NCBI RefSeq assembly: GCF_002188635.1
Contig: NZ_NINX01000033.1
Coordinates: 310,001-374,000, forward strand
Length of the DNA stretch: 64,000 bases
DNA from: Pigmentiphaga sp. NML030171
GTDB lineage: Bacteria > Pseudomonadota > Gammaproteobacteria > Burkholderiales > Burkholderiaceae_B
Direction of reading: 5' to 3'
The first letter of the stretch is position 1; each line of letters starts with the position of its first letter. Positions 1 to 8,150 of this stretch are shown here, piece by piece. The position numbers and the translations under genes were made by a program. Below the pieces are notes generated by a model. That model had not been told where the DNA came from. It searched no databases and saw only the letters and a list, made by a program, of their open reading frames with translations.

Positions 1-39
1 AGCGAATCTTAGGTTTGGGGTAGATATATGTAAAATGAA

Positions 40-1047
40 ATGATTGAATCTCACTCATTCTTCATGAGAATGACATTGGGCATGAACAAGCCGCTTTCGC
101 GCAAGCTGGACCTGAACCTGCTGGACCTGTTCGATGCCATCTATCGCACGCGCAACCTCACGGCGGCGGGCAAGGCGCTGGGGCTGAGCCAGCCCGCGAT
201 GAGCCACGCGCTGGCCCGCCTGCGCGACATGTATGGCGATCCGCTGTTCGTGCGGCTGGCCAAGGGCGTCGAGCCCACTCCCTTCGCCGACGAACTGGTG
301 GGCCCGGTGTCCCAGGCCTTGCAGATCCTGGCCCAGACGCTGGAGAAGGGTTCGTTCGTACCCGCGACCGCGCGACGCGTGTTCCGCCTGGCGATGACCG
401 ACATCGGCGAGCACACCTTCCTGCCCCGGCTGATCCGCCATCTCCAGCACCATGCGCCGCAGCTGTGCGTGGAGACCATCGCCACCAGCGCGAGCCCGGA
501 GGAGCTGGCCCAGGAACTCTCGAAGGGGACCATCGACCTGGCGCTGGGCGCCATCAACCCCGACATCGCCGGCGTGCGCAGCCGGATCCTGTTCTCGGAC
601 GTCTATGCCTGCGTGGCGCGGCCATCCACGGTGCCGCGCGGCACGCTCAGCCTGGCCGAGTTCAAGCGGGCGCGACACGTGGTGCCGAACGTGGCGGGTA
701 CCAACCATTCGATACTGATCGACCGCATGCTGGTGGCCAACGGCATGAGCGACAGGGTGGTGGCGCGGGTGACGCACTTCCTGGCCATCGCCGAACTGGT
801 GTCGGACACCGACGTGGTGGCCATCATGCCGCGCAACCTGGCGCTGTCGGTGGCCCGGCGCTGGGGCCTGTGCCACTTCGCTCCGCCGGTGCAGATGCCG
901 GGCTACGACGTGATGGTGTACTGGCACAAGCGCCATGACCAGGAACCGGGCAACACCTGGCTGCGGCAGGTGATCGTGGAGCTGTTCCATGGCGGGCCGC
1001 ATCCGGCCCGGACGAAGGCCAGGACACGGGGTGGTTCAATCCGCTGA
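40..1047 (+). CDS. LysR-family transcriptional regulator
   Basis: Predicted DNA-binding activator or repressor of the LysR family, acting in the cytoplasm with a small-molecule co-inducer. The 335-residue product has the typical winged helix-turn-helix near the N-terminus (LDLNLLDLFDAIY, then LTAAGKALGLSQPAMSHAL and DPLFVR), followed by a substrate-binding-like effector domain. Length is normal for the family. ATGs at 40, 70 and 82 are possible starts; the one at 82 leaves the shortest tail before the conserved LDLNLL segment, and none has a convincing ribosome-binding site. The gene is convergent with the molybdenum-hydroxylase large subunit and overlaps its 3' end by about 12 bases. Its target is not shown by the sequence; the neighbouring oxidoreductase operon is a reasonable guess only. 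Confidence 0.88.
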   Translation: MIESHSFFMRMTLGMNKPLSRKLDLNLLDLFDAIYRTRNLTAAGKALGLSQPAMSHALARLRDMYGDPLFVRLAKGVEPTPFADELVGPVSQALQILAQTLEKGSFVPATARRVFRLAMTDIGEHTFLPRLIRHLQHHAPQLCVETIATSASPEELAQELSKGTIDLALGAINPDIAGVRSRILFSDVYACVARPSTVPRGTLSLAEFKRARHVVPNVAGTNHSILIDRMLVANGMSDRVVARVTHFLAIAELVSDTDVVAIMPRNLALSVARRWGLCHFAPPVQMPGYDVMVYWHKRHDQEPGNTWLRQVIVELFHGGPHPARTKARTRGGSIR

Positions 1048-3258
1048 CTGCGCCTGCAGCAGCGTCTCGACCTTCACCGGCAGGTCCCGCACGCGCACGC
1101 CGGTGGCATGGTGGACAGCCGAGGTGATGGCAGCCGCCACCCCGGCCAGGCCGATCTCGCCGATGCCCCGCGTGCCCAGTTCGTTCAGCACGGTGTCCGG
1201 ATGCTCGACGAAATGCACGTCGATGTCCGGCGCGTCGGCATGGGTGGCGACCATGTAGTCCGCGAGGTTGTTGTTGACGGGTGCGCCCTGGCGCGAATCG
1301 TAGGAAGTTTCTTCCAGCAGCGCCATGCCCACCCCCATCACGACGGCCCCCTCGATCTGGTTGCGGCCGGTGCGCGGATTGATGATGCGCCCGGCATCGA
1401 TCACCGTCACGACGCGGGCCACGCGCAGCCGGGCGATGGCCGGCTCCCAGGTCACCTCGACGAAATGAGCGCCGAAGGAATGCATGGAATGGCGCTTGGC
1501 CCGGGGGTCGGCGTCGCTGCCCTCGGACTGGCCGTGGCCCTCGATCCGCTCGATGCCCGCCGCGCGCAGCACGTCCTGGAAAGGCACCCCGGACGATGGC
1601 GGGCGCCCCGCGCCATGCAGCCGGCCGCCGGTCAACCGCAAGTCGTCGGCGGCCACGCCGGCCAGTTGCGGCAGGCCGGCGCGCGCGGCGCAGGCGGCCA
1701 ACTGGCGGACCGCGTCGCGGGCGGCCGCCAGCACCGCGGGCACGAGCGAACCGGTGGCCATCGAGCCGCCGGAGGTGGGTCCCGGCGGCAGCGCCGTGTC
1801 TCCCAGCGCCACCTCGATGCGGTCGGGCGGCAGGCCCAGCACCGAGCCCGCCATCTGCGCCATCACGGTGTAGGTACCGGTGCCGATGTCCTGCGTGGCG
1901 CTGGCCACGCGCGCGGTACCGTCGGCCCGCAGCGCCACGCTGGCCTGTGCCTTCAGCCTGACCGCCATCCACGAACAGGCCGCCATGCCCCATCCCAGGA
2001 CCAGGCCGTCGCGCCGCATGGACCCGACGCGCGGATCGCGCCGTGCCCAGCCGAAGCGCTCCGCGCCTTGCAGCAGGCACTCGCGCAGGTGGCGGGACGA
2101 GAAGGGCAGGCCGGCCGCCTCGTCCTGCTCGGGTTCGTTGCGCAGCCGCAGTTCGACGGGATCCATGCCCAGCTCGATGGCCAGCTCGTCCATGGCCGAT
2201 TCGATCGCGTACAGGCCGGGCACGGCGCCCGGCCCGCGCATGGACGTAGTGGGCGCGATGTTCCGGCGCGCGGATCCGTAGGCGGCGCGCAGGTTGGGCG
2301 TGCTGTACAGGAAGCCGGTCGCCTCGCCGCAGTTTTCCTTGTGGTATTCATCCATCGCCACATGGAACAGGTAATCGTGCCGCAGCGAGGTCAGCCGGCC
2401 ATCCCTGGTCGCGGACAGGCGCACGCGCTGGCTCGTGTTGGAGCGATGCCCGACGTTGTGGAACATCATCCTGCGGCTCAGCACCAGCTTGACCGGACTT
2501 CCCAGGTCGCGCGCCGCGGCCGCCGCCAGCAGCGAATGTCCCCAGGGCCAGAGCTTGCTGCCGAAACCCGACCCCACGTGTTCGGTAACGACGCGGACGC
2601 TATCTTCCGGCACGTCCAGCATGCGCGCCATCGCCACGCGATGGTTCACGATGCCCTGCGAGCTTTCGTACAGCGTGAACGCGCGGCCGTCGTAGACCGC
2701 CACGGTGGCGTGCATCTCCAGGGGATTGTTGGTCTCGGGCGGCGTGGTGTAGGTATGGTCGATGCGGATCCCGGCTTGGGCGTATGCGCCCGGCGCATCG
2801 CCGCGCTCGGTATCCACCCGCGGTTCGTCATCGGGCGCCAGATCCATGGATACGTCCGGCGTCTGCGCGTCGTATTGCACGGCCACCGCCGCCGCCGCGG
2901 CCATCGCCTGCTCCAGCGTGTCGGCCACCACCAGCGCGACATACTGGCCGTAGTAGCGGATCTCGTCGTCCTCCATCGGCGGACGGTATTCGTCCAGCTT
3001 GGCCGCGCTCTCGTCCACGCGCGGAAAACGGCCGATGTTCTCGCGGGTGTAGACCTTGCGCACCCCGGGCATGCCGCGGGCGACGCCCGTCTCGATGCCC
3101 AGGATGCGCCCCTTTCCCACGGTGGCGCATACCGGTACGGCGTGCAGCATGCCGGGCAAGCCGTGGTCCGCCGCGTAGCGCGCGCGGCCCGTCACCTTGA
3201 GCGGCCCTTCCACGCGGATATGGCCGGCGCCGATGGAGGATTCGGTGTGCTGGGTCAT
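1036..3258 (-). CDS. Molybdopterin-binding subunit of a PaoC/xanthine-dehydrogenase-type oxidoreductase
   Basis: Large catalytic subunit (740 aa) of a three-component molybdenum hydroxylase. GSGFGSK at residues 229-235 is a cofactor-binding motif, and GIGEIGLAG near the C-terminus carries the expected catalytic glutamate (about Glu701). Length and the C-terminal segment GVRVRDLPVK resemble E. coli PaoC (YagR), part of an aldehyde oxidoreductase, as I recall that family. It is the last gene of a tight operon: the 2Fe-2S gene, 10 bases, the FAD gene, 11 bases, then this gene. A ribosome-binding site GGAGAG lies 6 bases before the ATG. Substrate unknown; aromatic aldehydes or N-heterocycles are family possibilities. 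Confidence 0.9.
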   Translation of the reverse strand: MTQHTESSIGAGHIRVEGPLKVTGRARYAADHGLPGMLHAVPVCATVGKGRILGIETGVARGMPGVRKVYTRENIGRFPRVDESAAKLDEYRPPMEDDEIRYYGQYVALVVADTLEQAMAAAAAVAVQYDAQTPDVSMDLAPDDEPRVDTERGDAPGAYAQAGIRIDHTYTTPPETNNPLEMHATVAVYDGRAFTLYESSQGIVNHRVAMARMLDVPEDSVRVVTEHVGSGFGSKLWPWGHSLLAAAAARDLGSPVKLVLSRRMMFHNVGHRSNTSQRVRLSATRDGRLTSLRHDYLFHVAMDEYHKENCGEATGFLYSTPNLRAAYGSARRNIAPTTSMRGPGAVPGLYAIESAMDELAIELGMDPVELRLRNEPEQDEAAGLPFSSRHLRECLLQGAERFGWARRDPRVGSMRRDGLVLGWGMAACSWMAVRLKAQASVALRADGTARVASATQDIGTGTYTVMAQMAGSVLGLPPDRIEVALGDTALPPGPTSGGSMATGSLVPAVLAAARDAVRQLAACAARAGLPQLAGVAADDLRLTGGRLHGAGRPPSSGVPFQDVLRAAGIERIEGHGQSEGSDADPRAKRHSMHSFGAHFVEVTWEPAIARLRVARVVTVIDAGRIINPRTGRNQIEGAVVMGVGMALLEETSYDSRQGAPVNNNLADYMVATHADAPDIDVHFVEHPDTVLNELGTRGIGEIGLAGVAAAITSAVHHATGVRVRDLPVKVETLLQAQSAD

Positions 3259-3269
3259 TTCGCTCTCCG

Positions 3270-4271
3270 TCAGCCGGCCGCCGTCACGGTATCCAGGGCG
3301 TGGACCAGGCAGCGCCGCGCCAGCTCGATCTTGAACGCGTTCTGGCTTTGCGGCCGCGCCTCGCGCAGCAATTCCCGCGCCGCGGCATCGAATACCGCCG
3401 CCGAGGGCGCGCCGCCCGCCAGCAGGACTTCGGCCGGCGGCGAGCGCCAGGGCCGCGTGCCCACGCCGCCCATGGCGACCCGCGCGGCCTGGATGCTGCC
3501 GTTGGCCATGGTCACGACCACCGCGGCCGAGGCCAGGGCGAACTCATAGGACGCGCGATCCCGCAGCTTCAGGTAATGGGAGCGGGTGCCGGCTGGCAGC
3601 GCGGGCAGCGTCACGTGCGTGATCAGCTCGCCTTCCTCCAGCACCGTCTCGCGCTGCGGCGTATCGCCCGGCAGCACGAAGAAATCGTCGATGGCCACCG
3701 TGCGCGCGCCTCCGGGCCCCTGGATGTCTATCGTGGCGCCCAGCGCCATCAGTGCGACGTTCATGTCCGACGGATTGCTGGCGATGCATGCCTCGCTGGT
3801 CCCCAGCACCGCCAGGTTGCGGTTGTAGCCGCCGATGGCGGGACAGCCCGAACCAGGCTCGCGTTTGTTGCAGGGCATGGCCACGTCGCGGAAATACACG
3901 CAGCGGGTCCGCTGCAACAGGTTGCCGCCGGTCGTCGCCATGTTGCGCAACTGCGCCGAGGCTCCGGACAGCAGCGCCTGCGACAGCACCGGATAGCGTT
4001 CGCGGATCAACGGATCATGGGCCAGGTCCGAATTGCGCACCATCGCGCCTATGCGCACGCCGCCGCCGGGCGTGGCCTCGATGCGGTCGAGCGGCAGATG
4101 GCTGATATCGATCACCATGGCCGGCCGTTCCACGTCCAGCTTCATCAGGTCGATCAGCGTCGTGCCGCCCGCCAGGAACCGGACCGTCGAGCCTTGGCGG
4201 TCTTCGGCATAGGCGGCGGCACCCACCGCCTGGGCGACGTCTTCGGCTCGCCAGAGCTGGAATATTTCCAT
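3270..4271 (-). CDS. FAD-binding subunit of molybdenum hydroxylase, PaoB-like with 4Fe-4S insertion
   Basis: Medium subunit (333 aa) that passes electrons between the iron-sulfur subunit and FAD. The FAD-binding loop FLAGGTTL is at residues 32-39 and TTGGNLLQRTRC follows near residue 113. Four cysteines (C124, C134, C143, C162) in the context RCVYFRDVAMPCNKREPGSG match the extra [4Fe-4S] cluster insertion known from PaoB/YagS and 4-hydroxybenzoyl-CoA reductase beta subunits. Plain xanthine dehydrogenases lack it, so the PaoABC-like assignment rests mainly on this subunit. It lies between the other two subunit genes with gaps of about 10 bases, so the three are almost certainly co-transcribed. 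Confidence 0.9.
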   Translation of the reverse strand: MEIFQLWRAEDVAQAVGAAAYAEDRQGSTVRFLAGGTTLIDLMKLDVERPAMVIDISHLPLDRIEATPGGGVRIGAMVRNSDLAHDPLIRERYPVLSQALLSGASAQLRNMATTGGNLLQRTRCVYFRDVAMPCNKREPGSGCPAIGGYNRNLAVLGTSEACIASNPSDMNVALMALGATIDIQGPGGARTVAIDDFFVLPGDTPQRETVLEEGELITHVTLPALPAGTRSHYLKLRDRASYEFALASAAVVVTMANGSIQAARVAMGGVGTRPWRSPPAEVLLAGGAPSAAVFDAAARELLREARPQSQNAFKIELARRCLVHALDTVTAAG

Positions 4272-4281
4272 GGCCGCCCCG

Positions 4282-4785
4282 CTACGCGGTGCCGCGGCGC
4301 GCCTGCCGCACGGCCGCCAGGATGTTCTTGTATGCGCCGCAGCGGCAGAGGTTGCCGCTCATGGCCTCGCGGATATCGGCATCCGTCTCGCCGCAGGGTT
4401 CGGACAGCAGCGCCGCCGCCGACATGATCTGGCCCGCGGTGCAGTAGCCGCACTGGTAGGCATCCTGCTCCAGGAAGGCCGCCTGCACCGGATGCAGTCC
4501 GCCGTCCCGGGCCAGTCCTTCCACGGTGGTCACCTCGCGGCCGTCCAGCGTGGCCGCCAGCACCAGGCAGGCATTGACCCGCCGGCCATCCAGGTGGACG
4601 GTACAGGCGCCGCACTGCCCATGGTCGCAGCCCTTCTTGGTCCCGGTCAGGGCGAGGTGTTCGCGCAGGCAATCGAGCAGGGTGGTGCGAGGGTCCAGGC
4701 GCAACTCGTGGCGCACCCCGTTGACGGTCAGGCCCACTTTCGTGGACAGGAACATGGCGGGTTGCGAGGCGGGGGCAGGGCACAT
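4282..4785 (-). CDS. 2Fe-2S subunit of molybdenum hydroxylase
   Basis: Small subunit (167 aa) carrying two [2Fe-2S] clusters. The plant-ferredoxin-like cluster is C53, C58, C61 and C73 (GCDHGQCGAC); the second is C112, C115, C147 and C149 (CGYC and CRC). The start at 4785 is chosen because GGAG lies 6 bases upstream; a longer frame to 4845 would add a low-complexity Pro/Gly/Ala stretch without a ribosome-binding site. E. coli PaoA carries a Tat signal, but no twin-arginine signal is visible here, so the enzyme is probably cytoplasmic. First gene of the operon, divergent from the dipeptidase gene across a 198-base region holding two matching palindromes. Confidence 0.9.
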   Translation of the reverse strand: MCPAPASQPAMFLSTKVGLTVNGVRHELRLDPRTTLLDCLREHLALTGTKKGCDHGQCGACTVHLDGRRVNACLVLAATLDGREVTTVEGLARDGGLHPVQAAFLEQDAYQCGYCTAGQIMSAAALLSEPCGETDADIREAMSGNLCRCGAYKNILAAVRQARRGTA

Positions 4786-4875
4786 GGCGATCTCCGGAAG
4801 CCCCGGCGCCGCAGCAACTGCCGTTCCCGGCCCCGGCCCGGGCATGGGGACCGGCGCCGCCCGTTTTGCCCTTTT

Positions 4876-4957
4876 GGTCCATATATCGGACTACCTATAT
4901 CGACACATTATTTCTATAAACAGAAAATCCTGCTCTCGCCGGTCCATATTACGGACC
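4876..4957. promoter_or_regulatory. Paired 17-bp operator palindromes in divergent promoter
   Basis: Two near-identical inverted repeats lie 65 bases apart: GGTCCATATATCGGACT at 4876-4892 and GGTCCATATTACGGACC at 4941-4957, the second with perfect 5-base arms. The 198-base gap between the 2Fe-2S gene and the dipeptidase gene is otherwise AT-rich by local standards and must hold both promoters. The 5-7-5 format resembles IclR-family sites, and an IclR gene (8151-8942) ends the plus-strand operon, making it the likely regulator. The binding protein is inferred, not shown. Confidence 0.6.
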
Positions 4958-4983
4958 AGCAATCACCAGGAAAACTACCGAGC

Positions 4984-5955
4984 ATGATCAAGGTATTCGA
5001 CTTGCTGAACGGCGCGCGCATGACCGCCGCCTACGCCGAGGCCTGCCTGGCCCACGGCGTGGAAGCCGTCCACATCACGCTGAACAATTTTCGCGGCATC
5101 AACCCCATCCCCGACCTGCGCCATTCGCTGAACCAGCTGGCGGACTACCGCGCGCACCTCGCCACCCTGTCGGACCTGGTCCAGGTGGTCGAGGACGGCG
5201 ACGGCTTCGAGCGAGCCAGGCAGGCGGGCAAGCTGGGCATCGTGCTGGGCTACCAGAACGTGCCGGGCGTGGCGCGTGACCTGAAGCTGATGGAGCTTTT
5301 CCACGCGCTGGGCGTGCGCGTGATCCAGGTCGCGCACAACATCCGCAACCTGTACGGCGACGGCTGCGCAGAACCGGCCGACGCCGGACTGTCCTCGCTG
5401 GGGCGCGAACTGGTGGGCGTGCTGAACGACCTGGGCATCGTCATCGACCTGTCGCACGTGGGCGACCGCAGCGGCCTGGACGTGCTGGCCCTCTCGCGCC
5501 ATCCGGTGGCGGTGACGCATGCCAATGCCTACGCCCTGTGCCCCAACGCCCGCAACAAGAGCGACGCATTGCTGGACGCGCTCAAGGCCAACGGCGGCGT
5601 GCTGGGCATCACCTACCTGCCGCCGCTGGTGCGCATGCCGGGCGAAACCCCGGGCGTGCAGGACGTGGTGGCGCACATCCGCTATGCCGTCGACCGCATC
5701 GGCGTGGCGCACGTGGGCATAGGCTCGGATTTCATCACCGACCAGCCGGCCGAGCGCTACCAGGAATTCATGCGCAAACCCGAGGTCTACGGGACCTGGC
5801 CATGGCGCTATCCCATCAACGACCTGCAGGCCCAGCAGGACATGCTGGCCGGCCTGGCGGACATCGGCCTGGCGCGCCGCGACATCGACGCCATCGCCCG
5901 CGACAACTTCCTGCGGCTCTTCCGCATCGTGATGGCGGGCACGCCCGCCGCCTGA
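4984..5955 (+). CDS. Membrane-dipeptidase-like (M19) amidohydrolase
   Basis: A 323-residue TIM-barrel protein of the M19 peptidase family (renal dipeptidase-like), expected to hydrolyse an amide or dipeptide-like bond with metal help. Recognisable segments are LGVRVIQVAHNIRNL, DLSHVGDRSGLDVL and VAVTHANAYALC, where metal or substrate histidines sit in the family. Oddities: the usual N-terminal His-x-Asp zinc motif is absent (VFDLLNGARM stands there), and the bridging Glu region reads GYQN. The metal site is therefore altered and the reaction uncertain. No signal peptide. First gene of the plus-strand operon with the RraA-like, NIPSNAP and Bug genes. The ATG at 4984 is the only start that fits the family N-terminus. 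Confidence 0.82.
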   Translation: MIKVFDLLNGARMTAAYAEACLAHGVEAVHITLNNFRGINPIPDLRHSLNQLADYRAHLATLSDLVQVVEDGDGFERARQAGKLGIVLGYQNVPGVARDLKLMELFHALGVRVIQVAHNIRNLYGDGCAEPADAGLSSLGRELVGVLNDLGIVIDLSHVGDRSGLDVLALSRHPVAVTHANAYALCPNARNKSDALLDALKANGGVLGITYLPPLVRMPGETPGVQDVVAHIRYAVDRIGVAHVGIGSDFITDQPAERYQEFMRKPEVYGTWPWRYPINDLQAQQDMLAGLADIGLARRDIDAIARDNFLRLFRIVMAGTPAA

Positions 5956-5970
5956 CCACAAGGACATCCC

Positions 5971-6735
5971 ATGACCAGCAAGACTCCCCTGGGCAAGCTG
6001 CCCGCCGCCGTCTTCGGCGACCTCGACATCCCCCGCTATCCGCAGGCCGTCATCGACGCCTTCCTGGCGCTGGAGGACCTGACCGGCACCGTCTCCGACG
6101 CCATGGACGAACTGGGCCTGTGCGGCGTGGTCCCGGGCTGCGACCTGCCTCCCACCCTGCCCGGGCGGCGCATGGCCGGCCCGGCGCTGACCCTGCGCAA
6201 CGTCGAACAGCGCGATGACGCCTACAAGGGCGCCAAGGACCGCATCTCGAAGATGGCCGAGATCGAGGCCCACAACCTGGCCGAACCCGGCGACGTGCTC
6301 GTCATCGAAGGCGTGCCCGGCATCTCCAACATGGGCGGGCTGTCGGCCGCCATCGCCAAGCGCCAGGGCGAGGCGGGCGCCGTCATCGACGGCGCCATCC
6401 GCGACGTCGAGCAGTCGCGCTCGCAGGACTTCCCGATCTGGTCGCGCGGCGTCAGCTCCATCACGGGCAAGTGGCGGCTGGAGACCGTCGCCATCAACGG
6501 CATCGTGCACATACGCGGCGTGCAGGTGCGGCCCGGCGACCTGGTGGTGGCCGACGAAGGCGCCATCTGCTTCATCCCGCGCGAAGCCGTCGAGACGGTG
6601 CTCAAGCGCGCCCAGGAAATCGGCGAAGGCGAGGCCCGCCGCTACCGCGACATCCAGGACGGCATGCCCATTCCCGAACTGGCCAGGCGCACCCACGTCT
6701 ACAAGTTCAGCCAGGACCAGCGGGAGGCGACATGA
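5971..6735 (+). CDS. RraA-like / 4-hydroxy-4-methyl-2-oxoglutarate aldolase family protein
   Basis: A 254-residue member of the RraA/HMG-aldolase fold family. The diagnostic stretch is SNMGGLSAAIAKRQGEAG followed by DGAIRDVEQ, which supplies the Arg-Asp pair that binds substrate and divalent metal in class II aldolases of this family. Members cleave 4-hydroxy-4-methyl-2-oxoglutarate or related 2-keto acids to pyruvate; the true RraA branch instead inhibits RNase E. The catabolic context (hydrolase before, Bug receptor after) favours an aldolase or decarboxylase role. The start has AAGGA 6 bases upstream, and the stop overlaps the next start (ATGA), so translation is probably coupled. Confidence 0.82.
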   Translation: MTSKTPLGKLPAAVFGDLDIPRYPQAVIDAFLALEDLTGTVSDAMDELGLCGVVPGCDLPPTLPGRRMAGPALTLRNVEQRDDAYKGAKDRISKMAEIEAHNLAEPGDVLVIEGVPGISNMGGLSAAIAKRQGEAGAVIDGAIRDVEQSRSQDFPIWSRGVSSITGKWRLETVAINGIVHIRGVQVRPGDLVVADEGAICFIPREAVETVLKRAQEIGEGEARRYRDIQDGMPIPELARRTHVYKFSQDQREAT

Positions 6736-7097
6736 TCGTCGAACAACGCCTCTATACCTTCCACCCGGGCAACCTCGACGCCTTCGTCGCGCTCTATAGG
6801 AAGGAAGGGATGGCCGCGCAGATGCGCCACCTGCCCGCGCTGCTGGGCTACTACGTGAGCGAGATCGGCGCCCTGAACCAGACCGTCACGCAATGGGGCT
6901 ACCGCAGCCTGCAGCAGCGCATGGACTGCCGCGAGGCGCTGTTCGCCGACCCGGACTGGAAGGCTTTCCTGGTCCAGGCCCGGCCGCTGATGCTGGCGCA
7001 GGAGTGCCGCATCCTCAAGCCGGCGCCCTTCTTCCGCGAACGCCTGGCCCATCTCATCGACGACGCGCGCGGCCTCGACCTGTCCAGCCAACCCTGA
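6732..7097 (+). CDS. NIPSNAP-family small protein
   Basis: A 121-residue soluble protein starting MIVEQRLYTFHPGNLDAF, the typical opening of NIPSNAP-domain (dimeric alpha/beta-barrel) proteins. Function in bacteria is poorly defined; such genes are common in catabolic operons of Bordetella-like bacteria and could encode isomerase- or monooxygenase-like folds, but no catalytic residue can be assigned. Its ATG overlaps the stop codon of the RraA-like gene by four bases, and GGGAGGCG lies just upstream, supporting co-translation. Confidence 0.75.
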   Translation: MIVEQRLYTFHPGNLDAFVALYRKEGMAAQMRHLPALLGYYVSEIGALNQTVTQWGYRSLQQRMDCREALFADPDWKAFLVQARPLMLAQECRILKPAPFFRERLAHLIDDARGLDLSSQP

Positions 7098-7143
7098 CGC
7101 GCCACGACACGGGCCGCGACAGGCCCGCACAATGGAGACATAC

Positions 7144-8121
7144 ATGTTCAAGCCCCTTATCCACTGGGCGGCCGCCTTCGCGCTGGCCGCCACCGCCTCC
7201 CTGCCGGCCCGCGCGGCCGACTTCCCCACCCGCCCCGTACGGCTGCTGGTACCGTTCTCCCCGGGGGGAGGCATCGACCAGCTGGCCCGTATCGCGGCGG
7301 TGAAGATGGCCGAGGACCTCAAGCAGCAGGTCGTCGTGGAAAACATGGCCGGCGCCGGCGGCGCCATCGCCGCCAAGACCGTGGCCAACGCGGCGCCGGA
7401 CGGCTACACCCTGATCTTCAATTCCTCGTCCGCCGTCGCCACCGGCCTGCTGGGCAAGGAGCGGCTGGGCTTCGACCCGGTCAAGGACTTCGCGCCCGTG
7501 TCCCTGGTCGCCCAGTTCCCGCTGGTCATGGTCGTCAATCCCAAGGTGCCGGCGCGGAACATGAAGGAATTCGTCGAACTGCTCAGGAAGAATCCCGACA
7601 AGTACAACTACGGGTCTTCCGGCAACGGCACCGCCATCCACCTGGCCTCGGAGCTGTTCAAGACCCTGGCCGGCGTCAACATGCAGCACGTGCCCTACAA
7701 GGGCACGGCGGCGGCCATGCAGGACCTGCTGGGCGGGCGCATCCACATGATGCTGGACGGCGTGCCGCCGCAGATAGGCAACATCCATGAAGGACGGGTG
7801 CGCGCGTTGGGAGTGACCACCACCGAGCGCTCGGCCATGCTGCCCGACGTGCCCACCGTGGCCGAGGCGGTACCCGGCTACGCGTTCCCGTTCTGGGTCG
7901 CGATCTACGCGCCCGCCGGCACGCCCCAGCCCGTCCTGGACCGCCTGGCCGCGGCCGTCTCGGCCGCCGCGAAAGACCCGCAGTCGCGCCAGCGGTTCAA
8001 GGATGCCGGGTCCGACGCCGTCGGTTCCACGCCCGCGGAACTGGCCGCCTTCTGGAAGCAGCAGATCGACCTGTACAGCGGCATCGTCAGCAAGACCGGC
8101 ATCAAGCTCGACGGCGAGTGA
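7144..8121 (+). CDS. Bug-family (TctC-like) tripartite tricarboxylate receptor
   Basis: Periplasmic solute-binding protein of 325 residues. It has a Sec signal (basic MFKPLIHW, hydrophobic AAAFALAATASLP, cleavage near ARA-AD), then the family signature FPTRPVRLLVPFSPGGG, VVENMAGAGG, APDGYTL and VPYKG. The start at 7144 is preferred over 7132 because GGAGAC lies 6 bases before it. Bug proteins bind carboxylates or amides for TctAB-type transporters or for sensing; no tctA or tctB gene is nearby. It closes the dipeptidase-RraA-NIPSNAP operon and probably captures that pathway's substrate. Confidence 0.93.
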   Translation: MFKPLIHWAAAFALAATASLPARAADFPTRPVRLLVPFSPGGGIDQLARIAAVKMAEDLKQQVVVENMAGAGGAIAAKTVANAAPDGYTLIFNSSSAVATGLLGKERLGFDPVKDFAPVSLVAQFPLVMVVNPKVPARNMKEFVELLRKNPDKYNYGSSGNGTAIHLASELFKTLAGVNMQHVPYKGTAAAMQDLLGGRIHMMLDGVPPQIGNIHEGRVRALGVTTTERSAMLPDVPTVAEAVPGYAFPFWVAIYAPAGTPQPVLDRLAAAVSAAAKDPQSRQRFKDAGSDAVGSTPAELAAFWKQQIDLYSGIVSKTGIKLDGE

Positions 8122-8150
8122 CGGCCAACCCGCATGCTACGATGCGCGCC

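Noticed and set aside
1-39. A gene end or promoter at the left window edge
   Set aside because: AT-rich bases are present, but no clear -35/-10 pair or reading frame can be supported in 39 bases.
1108-3549. An 813-codon plus-strand frame opposite the molybdenum subunit gene
   Set aside because: Composition is Gly/Arg/His-rich with no motif, and the minus strand encodes an unmistakable enzyme there.
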